DNA from: an uncultured Collinsella sp.
Lineage (GTDB): Bacteria > Actinomycetota > Coriobacteriia > Coriobacteriales > Coriobacteriaceae
Reading direction: 5' to 3'
DNA length: 64,000 nt
Assembly (NCBI GenBank): GCA_905209765.1
Contig: CAJLUE010000003.1
Location: 12,151-76,150, forward strand
The number at the start of each line of letters is the position of its first letter. The first letter of the stretch is position 1. Position numbers and translations under genes: made by a program. This document shows, in pieces, positions 45,465 through 53,752 of the stretch. The notes under the pieces are model-generated. The model was not told the DNA's origin. It saw nothing but the letters and a program-made list of their open reading frames with translations, and did no database searches.

Positions 45465-48254
45465 TTATGCCTCACCTCCTTTGGAGTGCTTGCTGAGCGG
45501 GGCGGTTTCCCCGTCGTTTCCGTTTACGTTGTCAACGCCGTCGGCATCTTGAGCCTTACGATGCGAGCCGATATGCGGCAAGCGGCCCGTGGACTGATCG
45601 CCGCCCTTGGCACCACGCTCGCTGGCGTTGAGGCCAAACATGTGGCGGGCGGCAGGAATGGCGGCCGTGTGTTCGCGCATCTCGCGACGCAGGTCCTCAT
45701 CCGAAAGCGCCGAGATGCGCATCTGGGTATTGAGGCTCGCGCGGATATATTCGATATTGATAAGCCAGCCGCAGATGGCAATAACCGAGATGATCCAAAT
45801 GACAAGCAGGATGATCTTGCCGTTATTGTCGATATCGAGAACCGTCGACAGGACAAAGAGCAGGACCTGAACGCCCACCACGGCGGCAAAACCGCCCTTG
45901 ATGTAGTACGGGTAGCGATGTTCAAAGGCGACCGCATGATCGAGCAGTTCACGACGGTACGAATCGGAATCGAGCATGACACGCATGGCCGTGCGCAGCG
46001 AGTAGCGCTGGCGCGGCAGGTCGTTGGACTCGCAAATCATCATACCGGTCGTGGAAAGCTGTTTATCAAAGAGCAGGTTAAGGTTGAGCAGCAGCGGACG
46101 CAGCTGCAGGCCGATAAAGAGCGCCACGATCAAGAACACGCCCAGAATGCACAGGTTGAACAGGTAGTTGAACGCATACATGCCACCGACGGTCTCGCGC
46201 AGCAGGTTGATGCCATAGGTGAAGGGCAGCAGCGGGTGCAGCCACTGGAAGAAGCCGGGCATCATCTCGATGGGATACATGCCCGACGAGCCGGGGATCT
46301 GCACAATGACGAGGATGACGCCGATAGCCTTGCCGATATGCTTAAAGGTAGTGGACAGCGCATAGATGATGTTGACGTAGGTGAACGAGATAGCGATGCC
46401 GCCCAGCACAAAGAGCAGCGGATTGACGCACTGAACACCAATGACCAGGTCGCCCACCGTAACGATAATGGCCTGGAACGCGCCCAGAATCACCATCAGC
46501 AGCCAGCGGCCAAAGTAGCCCTGACGCGCCGTAAAGCTACCGATGCCCTCGCGGTCGACCTCGAGTTTGTAGATAGCGATGAGCACATAGCCGCCTACCC
46601 ACAGCGCCAGATTGGTGTAGAAGGGCGCGATGCCCGAGCCAAAGCTCTTGACCGGATAGATTGACCTGGACGTCAGCTCAACCGGAGATGCCATGAAATC
46701 TGCCACGTCATTGACGTCGACATCCATGAGGTCGGCTAACTCGCCCATAGACTCAGAGGTCTGCAGCGCCGCAATGTCATTGGCGGCGGTCGCGAGCTTG
46801 TCCTGGACCTTGGCAAGGGAGGCGTCGGTTTGAGACAGCGTGGTCTTTGCCTGCTTGAGCGTGGCGTCGAGCTGCGCCAGCGTGCCGCGCGCGCTCGCTA
46901 TCGTGGGGGTCATACCCGATACAATGCCGGTCAAATCGCCCGAAACGGCGGCAAAGGAGTCAAGCGCGCTCGAAGCCTTCGGCAGTGCGCTCTGCCCCAG
47001 ATCGGTCTGAGCCTGACCGAGGTTGGCCGTACCGGTCTGAATTGCCGCGTTGAGTGCGTTGCTCGCGTTCGAGATTGCCGTAGCGTCGTTTGCCATGGCG
47101 CTCGACTGTGCAGAGAGGCCATCCTTGATGCTCTGCAGCTTCTGGTTTTGCTCGCGAAGCGAATTGATGGTCGATGCGATGAGCGCGTCGGCGTCCTCCG
47201 ACCCCGTTGACGTATCGTTAGCGAGAATCTGCAGGCGCTCGATGACAGCGCTGTTGTGGTCAATCGTCGCCTGAAGGGATTCGAGCGAGTTGTTGATACG
47301 AGTGGTCGTGGACGTAACCGTACCGGTGAGTTTGCCAATCGCGGCGTTCGCAGAAGCCGATGTCTTGCTCAGCACGATGCTGCCCTCCGAAAGTGCCTTG
47401 GAGAGCGAGGTGATGGACTTGCCAGCCGTGGTGCGAGCTTCACCCAGCAGATCATTACCCTGAGCGATTGCCTGCGTTAGCGAAGGCGCCTGCCCCTGCA
47501 GACCCGCCAGCGCGGCATCGGCCGAAGCAATCGAACTGCTTGTCTTGTCGATGGCGGTGTTCATGTCGCCGATGGAATCACGTACTTCGCCCAGGGTATC
47601 AGACGCCTCGGACACCGAGCCCGCCAGCGAATCCTTGGTCTGGGTTGCCTTGTCTTTAAGGTCGATGCCAGCATCTTTGGCAATGCCAGCGACGGTCTCG
47701 CCCACCGTGGAGACAAACTCCGAGTTGATCTGCTCCTCGATGGTGTTGGCGCCGGTATCGGTGACCTTGGGCGCAATGGCGCTCTTTTTCTCGTTGACGT
47801 AATAGGTGAGCTTCGGCTGATGGTAGTTGCCGTCGAGCATCGAGACGAGATTGTCAGAGAAGTTCCTGGGAATCACGATGGCTGCATAGTATTCGCCGCT
47901 TTCGACGCCCTCTTTGGCATCTGCCGCCGAGTCGACGAAGGTCCAGCCAAGCTGGTCGTTCTCCTTGAGCTGGTCGACCACCTTATCGCCTGCGTTGAGC
48001 TCGCCCACCAGGTCGTTCTGGGTGCCCTGATCGTTGTTGGCGATGGCGATTTTAATGCCCTGGGTATTTCCGTACGGATCCCAGTTGGCAACGATGTTGT
48101 ACCAGGCATACAGCGAGGGAATGACGCACACGCCCAGGGTAACCACCAGGGCGACGGGGTTCATAAGCAGTCGCTTAATGTCGCGCTTAAATATCGCAAA
48201 GGAGACCTTTGCGTTGGATAGTTTGCTGCCGAGACTCACGCTTGGACCATCCAT
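45465..48254 (-). CDS. YhgE/Pip-family membrane protein 2
   Basis: About 929 residues, with the same layout as its downstream neighbour: N-terminal segment (VALVVTLGVCVIPSLYAWYN), YGNTQGIKIAIANNDQGTQN, a long helical exterior region and five ABC-2-like C-terminal segments. In addition it has a 190-residue cytoplasmic/membrane C-terminal extension with two further hydrophobic segments (YIKGGFAAVVGVQVLLFVL, LVIWIISVIAICGWLINIE). The start is uncertain between 48254 and 48290; I used 48254. The pair may work as a heteromer, as suggested by coupling and parallel structure. Confidence 0.85.
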   Translation of the reverse strand: MDGPSVSLGSKLSNAKVSFAIFKRDIKRLLMNPVALVVTLGVCVIPSLYAWYNIVANWDPYGNTQGIKIAIANNDQGTQNDLVGELNAGDKVVDQLKENDQLGWTFVDSAADAKEGVESGEYYAAIVIPRNFSDNLVSMLDGNYHQPKLTYYVNEKKSAIAPKVTDTGANTIEEQINSEFVSTVGETVAGIAKDAGIDLKDKATQTKDSLAGSVSEASDTLGEVRDSIGDMNTAIDKTSSSIASADAALAGLQGQAPSLTQAIAQGNDLLGEARTTAGKSITSLSKALSEGSIVLSKTSASANAAIGKLTGTVTSTTTRINNSLESLQATIDHNSAVIERLQILANDTSTGSEDADALIASTINSLREQNQKLQSIKDGLSAQSSAMANDATAISNASNALNAAIQTGTANLGQAQTDLGQSALPKASSALDSFAAVSGDLTGIVSGMTPTIASARGTLAQLDATLKQAKTTLSQTDASLAKVQDKLATAANDIAALQTSESMGELADLMDVDVNDVADFMASPVELTSRSIYPVKSFGSGIAPFYTNLALWVGGYVLIAIYKLEVDREGIGSFTARQGYFGRWLLMVILGAFQAIIVTVGDLVIGVQCVNPLLFVLGGIAISFTYVNIIYALSTTFKHIGKAIGVILVIVQIPGSSGMYPIEMMPGFFQWLHPLLPFTYGINLLRETVGGMYAFNYLFNLCILGVFLIVALFIGLQLRPLLLNLNLLFDKQLSTTGMMICESNDLPRQRYSLRTAMRVMLDSDSYRRELLDHAVAFEHRYPYYIKGGFAAVVGVQVLLFVLSTVLDIDNNGKIILLVIWIISVIAICGWLINIEYIRASLNTQMRISALSDEDLRREMREHTAAIPAARHMFGLNASERGAKGGDQSTGRLPHIGSHRKAQDADGVDNVNGNDGETAPLSKHSKGGEA

Positions 48255-48567
48255 CCTGTCGTTGAATCGAATCGTACTATCGACAACCATTGTACGTAAG
48301 CGCTTTAGTGCCTCGCGGCACAATGGTGCTGAGTTTTGCGGGTAGCAATATACTACGAAGATGAGTTAGCGTACAGATGTACAGTATCTTTAATTTCAGC
48401 AGGTCACAAAACCACAACCCGCACAAATTAGCAATTCAAATAGTCATCGGGGACGTTCTTAAACGACTAGTCAAACAAGAACGCCCCCAACGACTAGTTT
48501 GGACCACGGTAACATCGATGTTTTAGCAATGCCAGCGAGCGGGCACCAGAGCGAACAAATTGGCATG
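48255..48567. other. Upstream region of the YhgE operon
   Basis: No gene. It contains the operon promoter region and an imperfect palindrome near 48446-48485 (GTTCTT and AAGAAC) with ACGACTAGT occurring twice (near 48464 and 48490). It is AT-richer than the genes on either side. Confidence 0.4.
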
Positions 48568-48609
48568 AAAAGAGGACGGCATAGACCTTCTGGTCATGCC
48601 GTCCTCTTT
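48568..48609 (-). terminator. Terminator of htpG
   Basis: AAAGAGGACGGCAT and ATGCCGTCCTCTTT are perfect 14-bp arms, followed on the minus strand by TTTTCATG. It lies about 114 bases past the htpG stop, beyond two 45-bp hairpin units. Confidence 0.85.
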
Positions 48610-48638
48610 GAATGACAAGTTGTCGCTCTGGCGCCCGC

Positions 48639-48728
48639 GCAGCGTCGACTGGTCCGCCGTTCGTTAGAACGGCGGAACTGAGGGCAGCGTCGAGCCGTTA
48701 CGCGGTTCGTAGAACCGCGTAACTAAAG
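48639..48728. repeat. Two tandem 45-bp hairpin units at the htpG 3' end
   Basis: Unit 1 (48639-48683) and unit 2 (48684-48728) both begin GCAGCGTCGA and end AACTRARG. Each contains a perfect hairpin: CCGCCGTTC/GAACGGCGG at 48654-48675 and GTTACGCGGTTC/GAACCGCGTAAC at 48697-48723. Flanks and the TTCGT-AGAA loop are shared while the stem bases differ. Unit 2 overlaps the htpG stop codon. Confidence 0.75.
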
Positions 48729-50747
48729 TAAGTTACAAACAGCTGCCGCGAAGGCTACGGGGTCCTCGGGGAGAATGCCCTCGACGAGCAGGGCTTGGTC
48801 GTAGAGCAGGCCGGAGTACTGCTTGATCTTGTCGGCATCGCCCGCCTTCTGGGCAGCGACGAGCTTGGCGAAGACCGGGTGCTTGGCGTTGAGCTCGAGC
48901 ACGCGCTGGCTCTTGGGCATACCGTCGGGCGTACCCTCGGGACCCTTCTGGAGCACCTTCTCCATCTCGAGCGAAAGCGGGCCTTCGGTGGTGATGCAGG
49001 CGGGGGCATCGGTCAGGCGCGCGGAGACGGCAACCTTCTCGACCTTGTCGCCGAGCGCCTCCTTCATGGCGTTAAAGAGGTCCTCGTTCTCCTTGGTGGC
49101 GTCCTCGGCCTCCTTCTTCTCGTCATCGGTCGCCAAGTCAAGATCGCCGGTCGCGACGTTCTTAAGCTCCAGGTGACGATCCTCGACCTCAGGCTCGGCA
49201 CCATCGGCAACTGCCTTCTCGGCAGCCTCGCGAGCAGCGTCATCCTCGTAGACCTTGGGCATATCGGCAGCCACGTACTCACGCATGGCCTGGAAGGTGA
49301 ACTCATCCACGTCCTGCGTCAGCAGCAGTACATCGTAGCCGCGGTCGAGCACGCCCTTCACGACGGGCATCTTGGCCAGACGCTCGCGCGAATCGCCGGC
49401 GGCATAGTAGATTGCCTTCTGGCCCTCGGGCATACCCTTAGCATACTCGGCAAGGGTGATCATCTTCTGCTCCTTGGCAGACCAGAACAGCAGCAGGTCG
49501 GCGAGCTCATCGGCCTTCATGCCGTAGCTCGAGTAGATACCGTACTTAAGGCCGCGACCAAAGTTCTCAAAGAACTTCTCGTAGGCCTCGCGGTCGTTGT
49601 CACGCATATCCTCAAGGTCGGCGGTGATCTTCTTCTCGACACGCTTGGCAATGGCCTTGAGCTGACGGTTCTGCTGCAGCGTCTCACGCGAAATATTGAG
49701 CGTCACGTCGGCAGAGTCCACAACACCGCGCACAAAGTTGTAGTAGTCGGGCAGCAGGTCGTCGCACTTCTCCATAATCAGCACGTTGGAGCTGTAGAGC
49801 GCCAGGCCCTTCTCGTAGTCCTTGCTGTACAGATCGAACGGGGCGCGACCCGGCACAAACAGCAGTGCATCGTACTCAAGCGTACCCTCGGCATGGAAGC
49901 TGATAGTGCGCGCGGGATCGTCAAAGTCGTGGAACGTGGACTTATAGAACTCGTTGTAATCCTTCTGCTCAACGTCGGAGCTGCGCTTTTTCCAGATCGG
50001 CGTCATGGAGTTGATGGTCTCGAGCTCCTGATAGTCCTCGTACTCGGGCTTGTAGTCGTCGCCGGCGTCCTCGGGCTTGGGCTTCTGGCGGCTCTTGCTC
50101 ACCATCATCTGAATCGGGTAACGCACATAGTTGCTGTACTGCTGAATCAGGCTCTTGAGGCCCCACTCGGTCAGGAAGCGATCGTAGGTCTCGGCCTCGC
50201 CGTCGGCGTCGAGCTTCTCGTTCTCGCGCAGCGTCAGGATGACATCGGTACCGTGCTCAGCACGCTCGCCATCCTCGATGGTGTAGCCCTCAAGACCGTC
50301 GGACTCCCAAACGTGGGCGGTATCCTCGCCATAAGCGCGGCTGACGACCTTCACGTGGCTGGCAACCATAAAGGCGGAGTAGAAACCCACGCCAAACTGA
50401 CCGATGATGTCGACATCGGAGCCCTGCTGCTCGGCGTTCTCGGTCTTAAACTCCTCGGAGCCGGAATGGGCGATGGTGCCCAGGTTGCGCTCGAGCTCCT
50501 CGGCGGTCATGCCGATACCGTTATCCGAAATAGTGATGGTACGGGCATCTTTATCAAAGGAGACACGGATGGCCAGGTCGCCCTGGTCGAGCTTGACACT
50601 CGGATCCTGAAGGCTCTTAAAGTTGAGCTTGTCGACGGCATCGCTCGCGTTGGAGATAAGCTCGCGCAGGAAGATTTCCTTATTGGTGTAGATGGAGTTG
50701 ATCATGAGGTCGAGCAGTTTTTTGCTCTCGGTCTTAAATTGACGCAT
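48723..50747 (-). CDS. htpG: Molecular chaperone HtpG (Hsp90)
   Basis: 674 residues. The N-terminal GHKL ATPase has FLRELISNASDAVDKLNF, ITISDNGIGMTAEELERNLG and GQFGVGFYSAFMVA. The middle domain contains LFVPGRAPFDLYSKDYEKGL and LNISRETLQQNRQLKAIAKR with the catalytic Arg. The C-terminal dimerisation domain follows an acidic, Lys-rich stretch near 490-530. It assists folding under stress in the cytoplasm. The last codons overlap the 45-bp hairpin unit. Confidence 0.96.
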   Translation of the reverse strand: MRQFKTESKKLLDLMINSIYTNKEIFLRELISNASDAVDKLNFKSLQDPSVKLDQGDLAIRVSFDKDARTITISDNGIGMTAEELERNLGTIAHSGSEEFKTENAEQQGSDVDIIGQFGVGFYSAFMVASHVKVVSRAYGEDTAHVWESDGLEGYTIEDGERAEHGTDVILTLRENEKLDADGEAETYDRFLTEWGLKSLIQQYSNYVRYPIQMMVSKSRQKPKPEDAGDDYKPEYEDYQELETINSMTPIWKKRSSDVEQKDYNEFYKSTFHDFDDPARTISFHAEGTLEYDALLFVPGRAPFDLYSKDYEKGLALYSSNVLIMEKCDDLLPDYYNFVRGVVDSADVTLNISRETLQQNRQLKAIAKRVEKKITADLEDMRDNDREAYEKFFENFGRGLKYGIYSSYGMKADELADLLLFWSAKEQKMITLAEYAKGMPEGQKAIYYAAGDSRERLAKMPVVKGVLDRGYDVLLLTQDVDEFTFQAMREYVAADMPKVYEDDAAREAAEKAVADGAEPEVEDRHLELKNVATGDLDLATDDEKKEAEDATKENEDLFNAMKEALGDKVEKVAVSARLTDAPACITTEGPLSLEMEKVLQKGPEGTPDGMPKSQRVLELNAKHPVFAKLVAAQKAGDADKIKQYSGLLYDQALLVEGILPEDPVAFAAAVCNLL

Positions 50748-50948
50748 GTGCAGTCCTTTCGCGCTACCCCTGCCCGCAAAAACGGCCCGGTTGCCCGAGC
50801 CGCATCGCAGACCTGCTATGTTCAGACTTAGATTTTATAACCTATTAGCGCGCATATATACATACGGAATCGAAAAACTGTATGTTGCAATGCCCCGTGC
50901 GCCAATTGCCGAGGAGTGTCCCCAGCTGCCGGCAGAAAAGGAACGTCC

Positions 50949-51449
50949 CTATCTGTCGCCCATGCGCTTGGCCATCCAGGCATGAGGCTGGCCTTCGTCT
51001 TCGTAGTCCACCGGCGCGATCTGCGTGTAGCCGGCCTTGGCATAGAGCGGCAGCACGTACTCCTGTGCATGCAACTTTATGAGTTTGGCGCCGGCATCGC
51101 GCGCAGCAGCTTCGCTGGCTTCGACAATCTTGCTTGCCAGACCGCGACGGCGCATGGCGGACAGCACGGCAACGCGGCCCATAATATAGGTCTCCCCCGC
51201 TGCGACGCCTTCGTCCATATCGCACGCCGGCGAAACCGGAGCCTCTGAATCTGCCGCGCGCTCCAGTTCCTCGGGAAACACGCGCGAACAGCCCGCGGGC
51301 TCACCGTCAACGTAGAGCGTCACGTGGATGCAACTCGGAGCCTCGTCGATGGCGTCAAACTCGTTTTGGTAGCCCTGTTCGTCCATAAAAACGGCGCGGC
51401 GCACCAGCGCCGCGTCCTCAAAGCAACCCGTCTTAAGTTGGATATCCAT
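50949..51449 (-). CDS. GNAT-family N-acetyltransferase
   Basis: 166 residues. The acetyl-CoA-binding motif A is IMGRVAVLSAMRRRGLASKI (RxxG), followed by AKLIKLHAQEYVLPLYAKAG, a pattern close to ElaA-type GNAT proteins. It acetylates an unknown amine or protein N-terminus. It lies 39 bases downstream of the CpsB phosphatase on the same strand. The 50750-50948 gap contains no gene. Confidence 0.85.
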   Translation of the reverse strand: MDIQLKTGCFEDAALVRRAVFMDEQGYQNEFDAIDEAPSCIHVTLYVDGEPAGCSRVFPEELERAADSEAPVSPACDMDEGVAAGETYIMGRVAVLSAMRRRGLASKIVEASEAAARDAGAKLIKLHAQEYVLPLYAKAGYTQIAPVDYEDEGQPHAWMAKRMGDR

Positions 51450-51488
51450 AGCAGCCCCTTCATTCGATGCGAACGTTGGGGAAAAATT

Positions 51489-52136
51489 TTAGCGGAAATG
51501 AGCTCCCACGCTGAACTTCGCGCGTGCTTTTGCCAGGCAATCGTAGTGGCCCACATTGTGGGCATCGCTCGCGATATAGCTGTACAGGCCCTGCTTAAAC
51601 AGGCGCTGCGCCGGCTTCTTTTCGTGACCGAATCGTCCGCCTGCGATAAAGTCCGCCGAAGCCTGCAGTTTGCAGCCCAGGTCGACCAGGTGTTCAGCCA
51701 CGCTCACATCCTTTTGAATCGCACGATAGCGCTCGGGATGGGCAATAATCACCTGGTAACCGCGACACTGCAAGTCGTAGATCGTGTTCTCGTATTCCTC
51801 AAAGTCATACGAATCAGCACGCGTCGAGAGCTCAAGCAAAAACTCGTTTGAGCCATCGAAATGCAGGCGATCGGCCCATTCGATGCCCAAATCCATGAGC
51901 TTGGCATGATTGACCTCAAAGCCCATCTGCAAATGTATATCGCCTGCATGCGCGCAAAGCAGTCGATAGGCCTCCCACATTTTTTCGAAGTCAAAATACG
52001 GGTCCCGGCAGTGTGGCGTACACACCATGTGCGTAACGCCGACGGCGCGGGCCGCCTCGAGCATCGCCAAGCTTTGCTCGAGGTTCGCCGCGCCGTCGTC
52101 AACACCGGGCAGGATATGGCAGTGGATGTCTCTCAT
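51489..52136 (-). CDS. CpsB/YwqE-type PHP tyrosine phosphatase
   Basis: 215 residues of the PHP family. Metal ligands are in MRDIHCHILPGVDDGAANLE, MVCTPHCRDPYF, IIAHPERYRAIQ and YIASDAHNVGHYD. In Gram-positive capsule systems CpsB removes phosphate from the tyrosine-rich tail of the CpsD kinase. It follows the kinase gene by 24 bases. It is the third gene of the Wzz-kinase-phosphatase unit. Confidence 0.9.
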   Translation of the reverse strand: MRDIHCHILPGVDDGAANLEQSLAMLEAARAVGVTHMVCTPHCRDPYFDFEKMWEAYRLLCAHAGDIHLQMGFEVNHAKLMDLGIEWADRLHFDGSNEFLLELSTRADSYDFEEYENTIYDLQCRGYQVIIAHPERYRAIQKDVSVAEHLVDLGCKLQASADFIAGGRFGHEKKPAQRLFKQGLYSYIASDAHNVGHYDCLAKARAKFSVGAHFR

Positions 52137-52160
52137 ATCGCCCTCTTATCTGCGTCGTTG

Positions 52161-52916
52161 CTACTTCTTAAAACGCTTCGCCTTCGCAGGGGTCCCCGTT
52201 GCAGCGGCACCGCCAACAGCAGGGTTAACTCCGGCAACAGCGTTGTTCTGGCCCTTGTCCTCACCATAGTAAGAATAATAGTAGTCATGGCTCGAGGTCT
52301 CACAGCAGTTCATGACCGTGCCGATTACGTTAACCTCGGCCTTGTTGAGCTGGTCGAAGGCGGCAAGGATCTCGTTGCGCTTGGCGAAGTCCTCACGGAT
52401 AACGTAGATGGTCCCGTCGGTAATCGCAGCGACCTCGGCAGCATCGACAAAGGTGCCCACGGGCGGCGTATCGAAGATGACGTACTGGTACTTCTCCTCC
52501 AGCGCGGCAACCAGCTTGGCAAAGCGGCGCGAGGCGATAATGTCAGCCGGGTTGGGAATGCGCGGCTCGGCATCGAGGAAGAAGAAGTTGGGCTGACCGG
52601 TTTCGACGACAGCCTCGTCGATCGACATCTGGTCGGAAAGGACGGCGTACAGGCCACCGGAATGACGGAGGCCCAGCAGGTTGGCAAGCGTACGGTGACG
52701 CATGTCGCACTCGACGAGAAGGACGCTCTTGCCGCTAGTCGCAATGGCCTGAGCCAGGTTGACCGCAATGGTGGACTTGCCCTCGTTAGGGATGGAGGAC
52801 GTCACGGTAATGGACTTGATCGGCGTATCGACACTCGCAAAGCGAATGTTTGCCAGCAGCGTCTTGGCTGCGTTGCTAAAGGCGAGGGTATCGCTGGTTT
52901 TCTTTTTACGGGCCAT
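52161..52916 (-). CDS. CpsD/CapB-type bacterial tyrosine kinase
   Basis: 251 residues. The BY-kinase motifs are Walker A SSIPNEGKSTIAVNLAQAI, Walker A' VLLVECDMRHRTLA and Walker B YVIFDTPPVG. A C-terminal tyrosine cluster (SHDYYYSYYGEDKG) is the autophosphorylation site. It needs the membrane activator encoded just upstream (4-base gap). Together they control chain length or export of a polysaccharide. After the cluster the tail is Ala/Gly/Val-rich and ends in a basic KAKRFKK. Confidence 0.92.
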   Translation of the reverse strand: MARKKKTSDTLAFSNAAKTLLANIRFASVDTPIKSITVTSSIPNEGKSTIAVNLAQAIATSGKSVLLVECDMRHRTLANLLGLRHSGGLYAVLSDQMSIDEAVVETGQPNFFFLDAEPRIPNPADIIASRRFAKLVAALEEKYQYVIFDTPPVGTFVDAAEVAAITDGTIYVIREDFAKRNEILAAFDQLNKAEVNVIGTVMNCCETSSHDYYYSYYGEDKGQNNAVAGVNPAVGGAAATGTPAKAKRFKK

Positions 52917-52919
52917 GAA

Positions 52920-53576
52920 TTACTTACCGCCCTTCACAACGGGGAAACGACCGATAACGGGCACACCGAGCAGTTCGACGGCATCGTCAACGGAGCGGAC
53001 GCGGGTATTGAGCATGTCGAGCAGCACGACAATTGCAACGGCGACGAACAGGCCGGCCAGAGCGGCGACCGCGATGTAGAGCTTGCGGTTGGGGCCGCTG
53101 GGCTGGTTGGGGATCTTTGCCTTATCGATCACGTTGACGGCCTGGGCGGCGTCAACGTCCTGAGCCACGGTAGACACCGAGTTGGCAATGGCGTTGGCGA
53201 CAGCGGCGGCACCGTCGGGGCTGTCGCCGGTCACGGACAGCGAAATGACACGAGTCGTGGTCTCGCTCGTAACGCTCACCTTGTAATCATCCAAGTTGGA
53301 AAGACCCAGCTCCTTAGCAGCACCGCTCTTGACGCTGTCGCTATCGAGCAGCGTCGCGATATCGTTGGAGAGCATCTGGCTCGCCGACAGGTCGTTGTAG
53401 TAGCTCGTCTGGCTGCCATCGGTCTTGGCGAGAATGTACATGCTCGTCGTGGCGGTGTAGGTGTTGTCCATCATAGTGAAGGACACGACGCCCATGGCGA
53501 TCGCGCAGACCACCGGGAGGGCGATGACCAGCTTAAGGTGCTTTTTAAGCAGCTGGAACAGTTCGAGAAGGGTCAT
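52920..53576 (-). CDS. Wzz/CpsC-type chain-length and kinase-activator protein
   Basis: 218 residues with two membrane segments: about 17-38 (LVIALPVVCAIAMGVVSFTM) and about 172-195 (LYIAVAALAGLFVAVAIVVL). The exterior loop has the family's SQMLSNDIATLLDSDSVKSG and QDVDAAQAVNVIDKAKIPNQ then PSGPN near the second segment. The short cytoplasmic C-terminus, with RSVDDAVELLGVPVIGRFP, activates the BY-kinase. No polysaccharide biosynthesis genes are next to this module in the window. Confidence 0.9.
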   Translation of the reverse strand: MTLLELFQLLKKHLKLVIALPVVCAIAMGVVSFTMMDNTYTATTSMYILAKTDGSQTSYYNDLSASQMLSNDIATLLDSDSVKSGAAKELGLSNLDDYKVSVTSETTTRVISLSVTGDSPDGAAAVANAIANSVSTVAQDVDAAQAVNVIDKAKIPNQPSGPNRKLYIAVAALAGLFVAVAIVVLLDMLNTRVRSVDDAVELLGVPVIGRFPVVKGGK

Positions 53577-53699
53577 GCAGCTTGCCTTTCATTTCCCTAG
53601 TTCATATCGACAAAACTGCTCGTATAATATCGCATCTTTTTGCCAAGTCCGAACTCTATACATAGGATACAGCGCTGACACCATTGTTGCGCAACATTA

Positions 53700-53728
53700 A
53701 CGCCGCACCGGCAGCCCCGATGCGGCGT
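53700..53728 (-). terminator. Hairpin past the histidine kinase gene
   Basis: ACGCCGCA and TGCGGCGT are perfect 8-bp arms around a 13-base centre that is itself partly complementary. The minus strand then reads TTAATGTTG, a weak T run. Probably the terminator of the pstB-phoB-phoR-like unit. Confidence 0.5.
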
Positions 53729-53752
53729 GAAATTCACATGTTTGCAGTGCTG

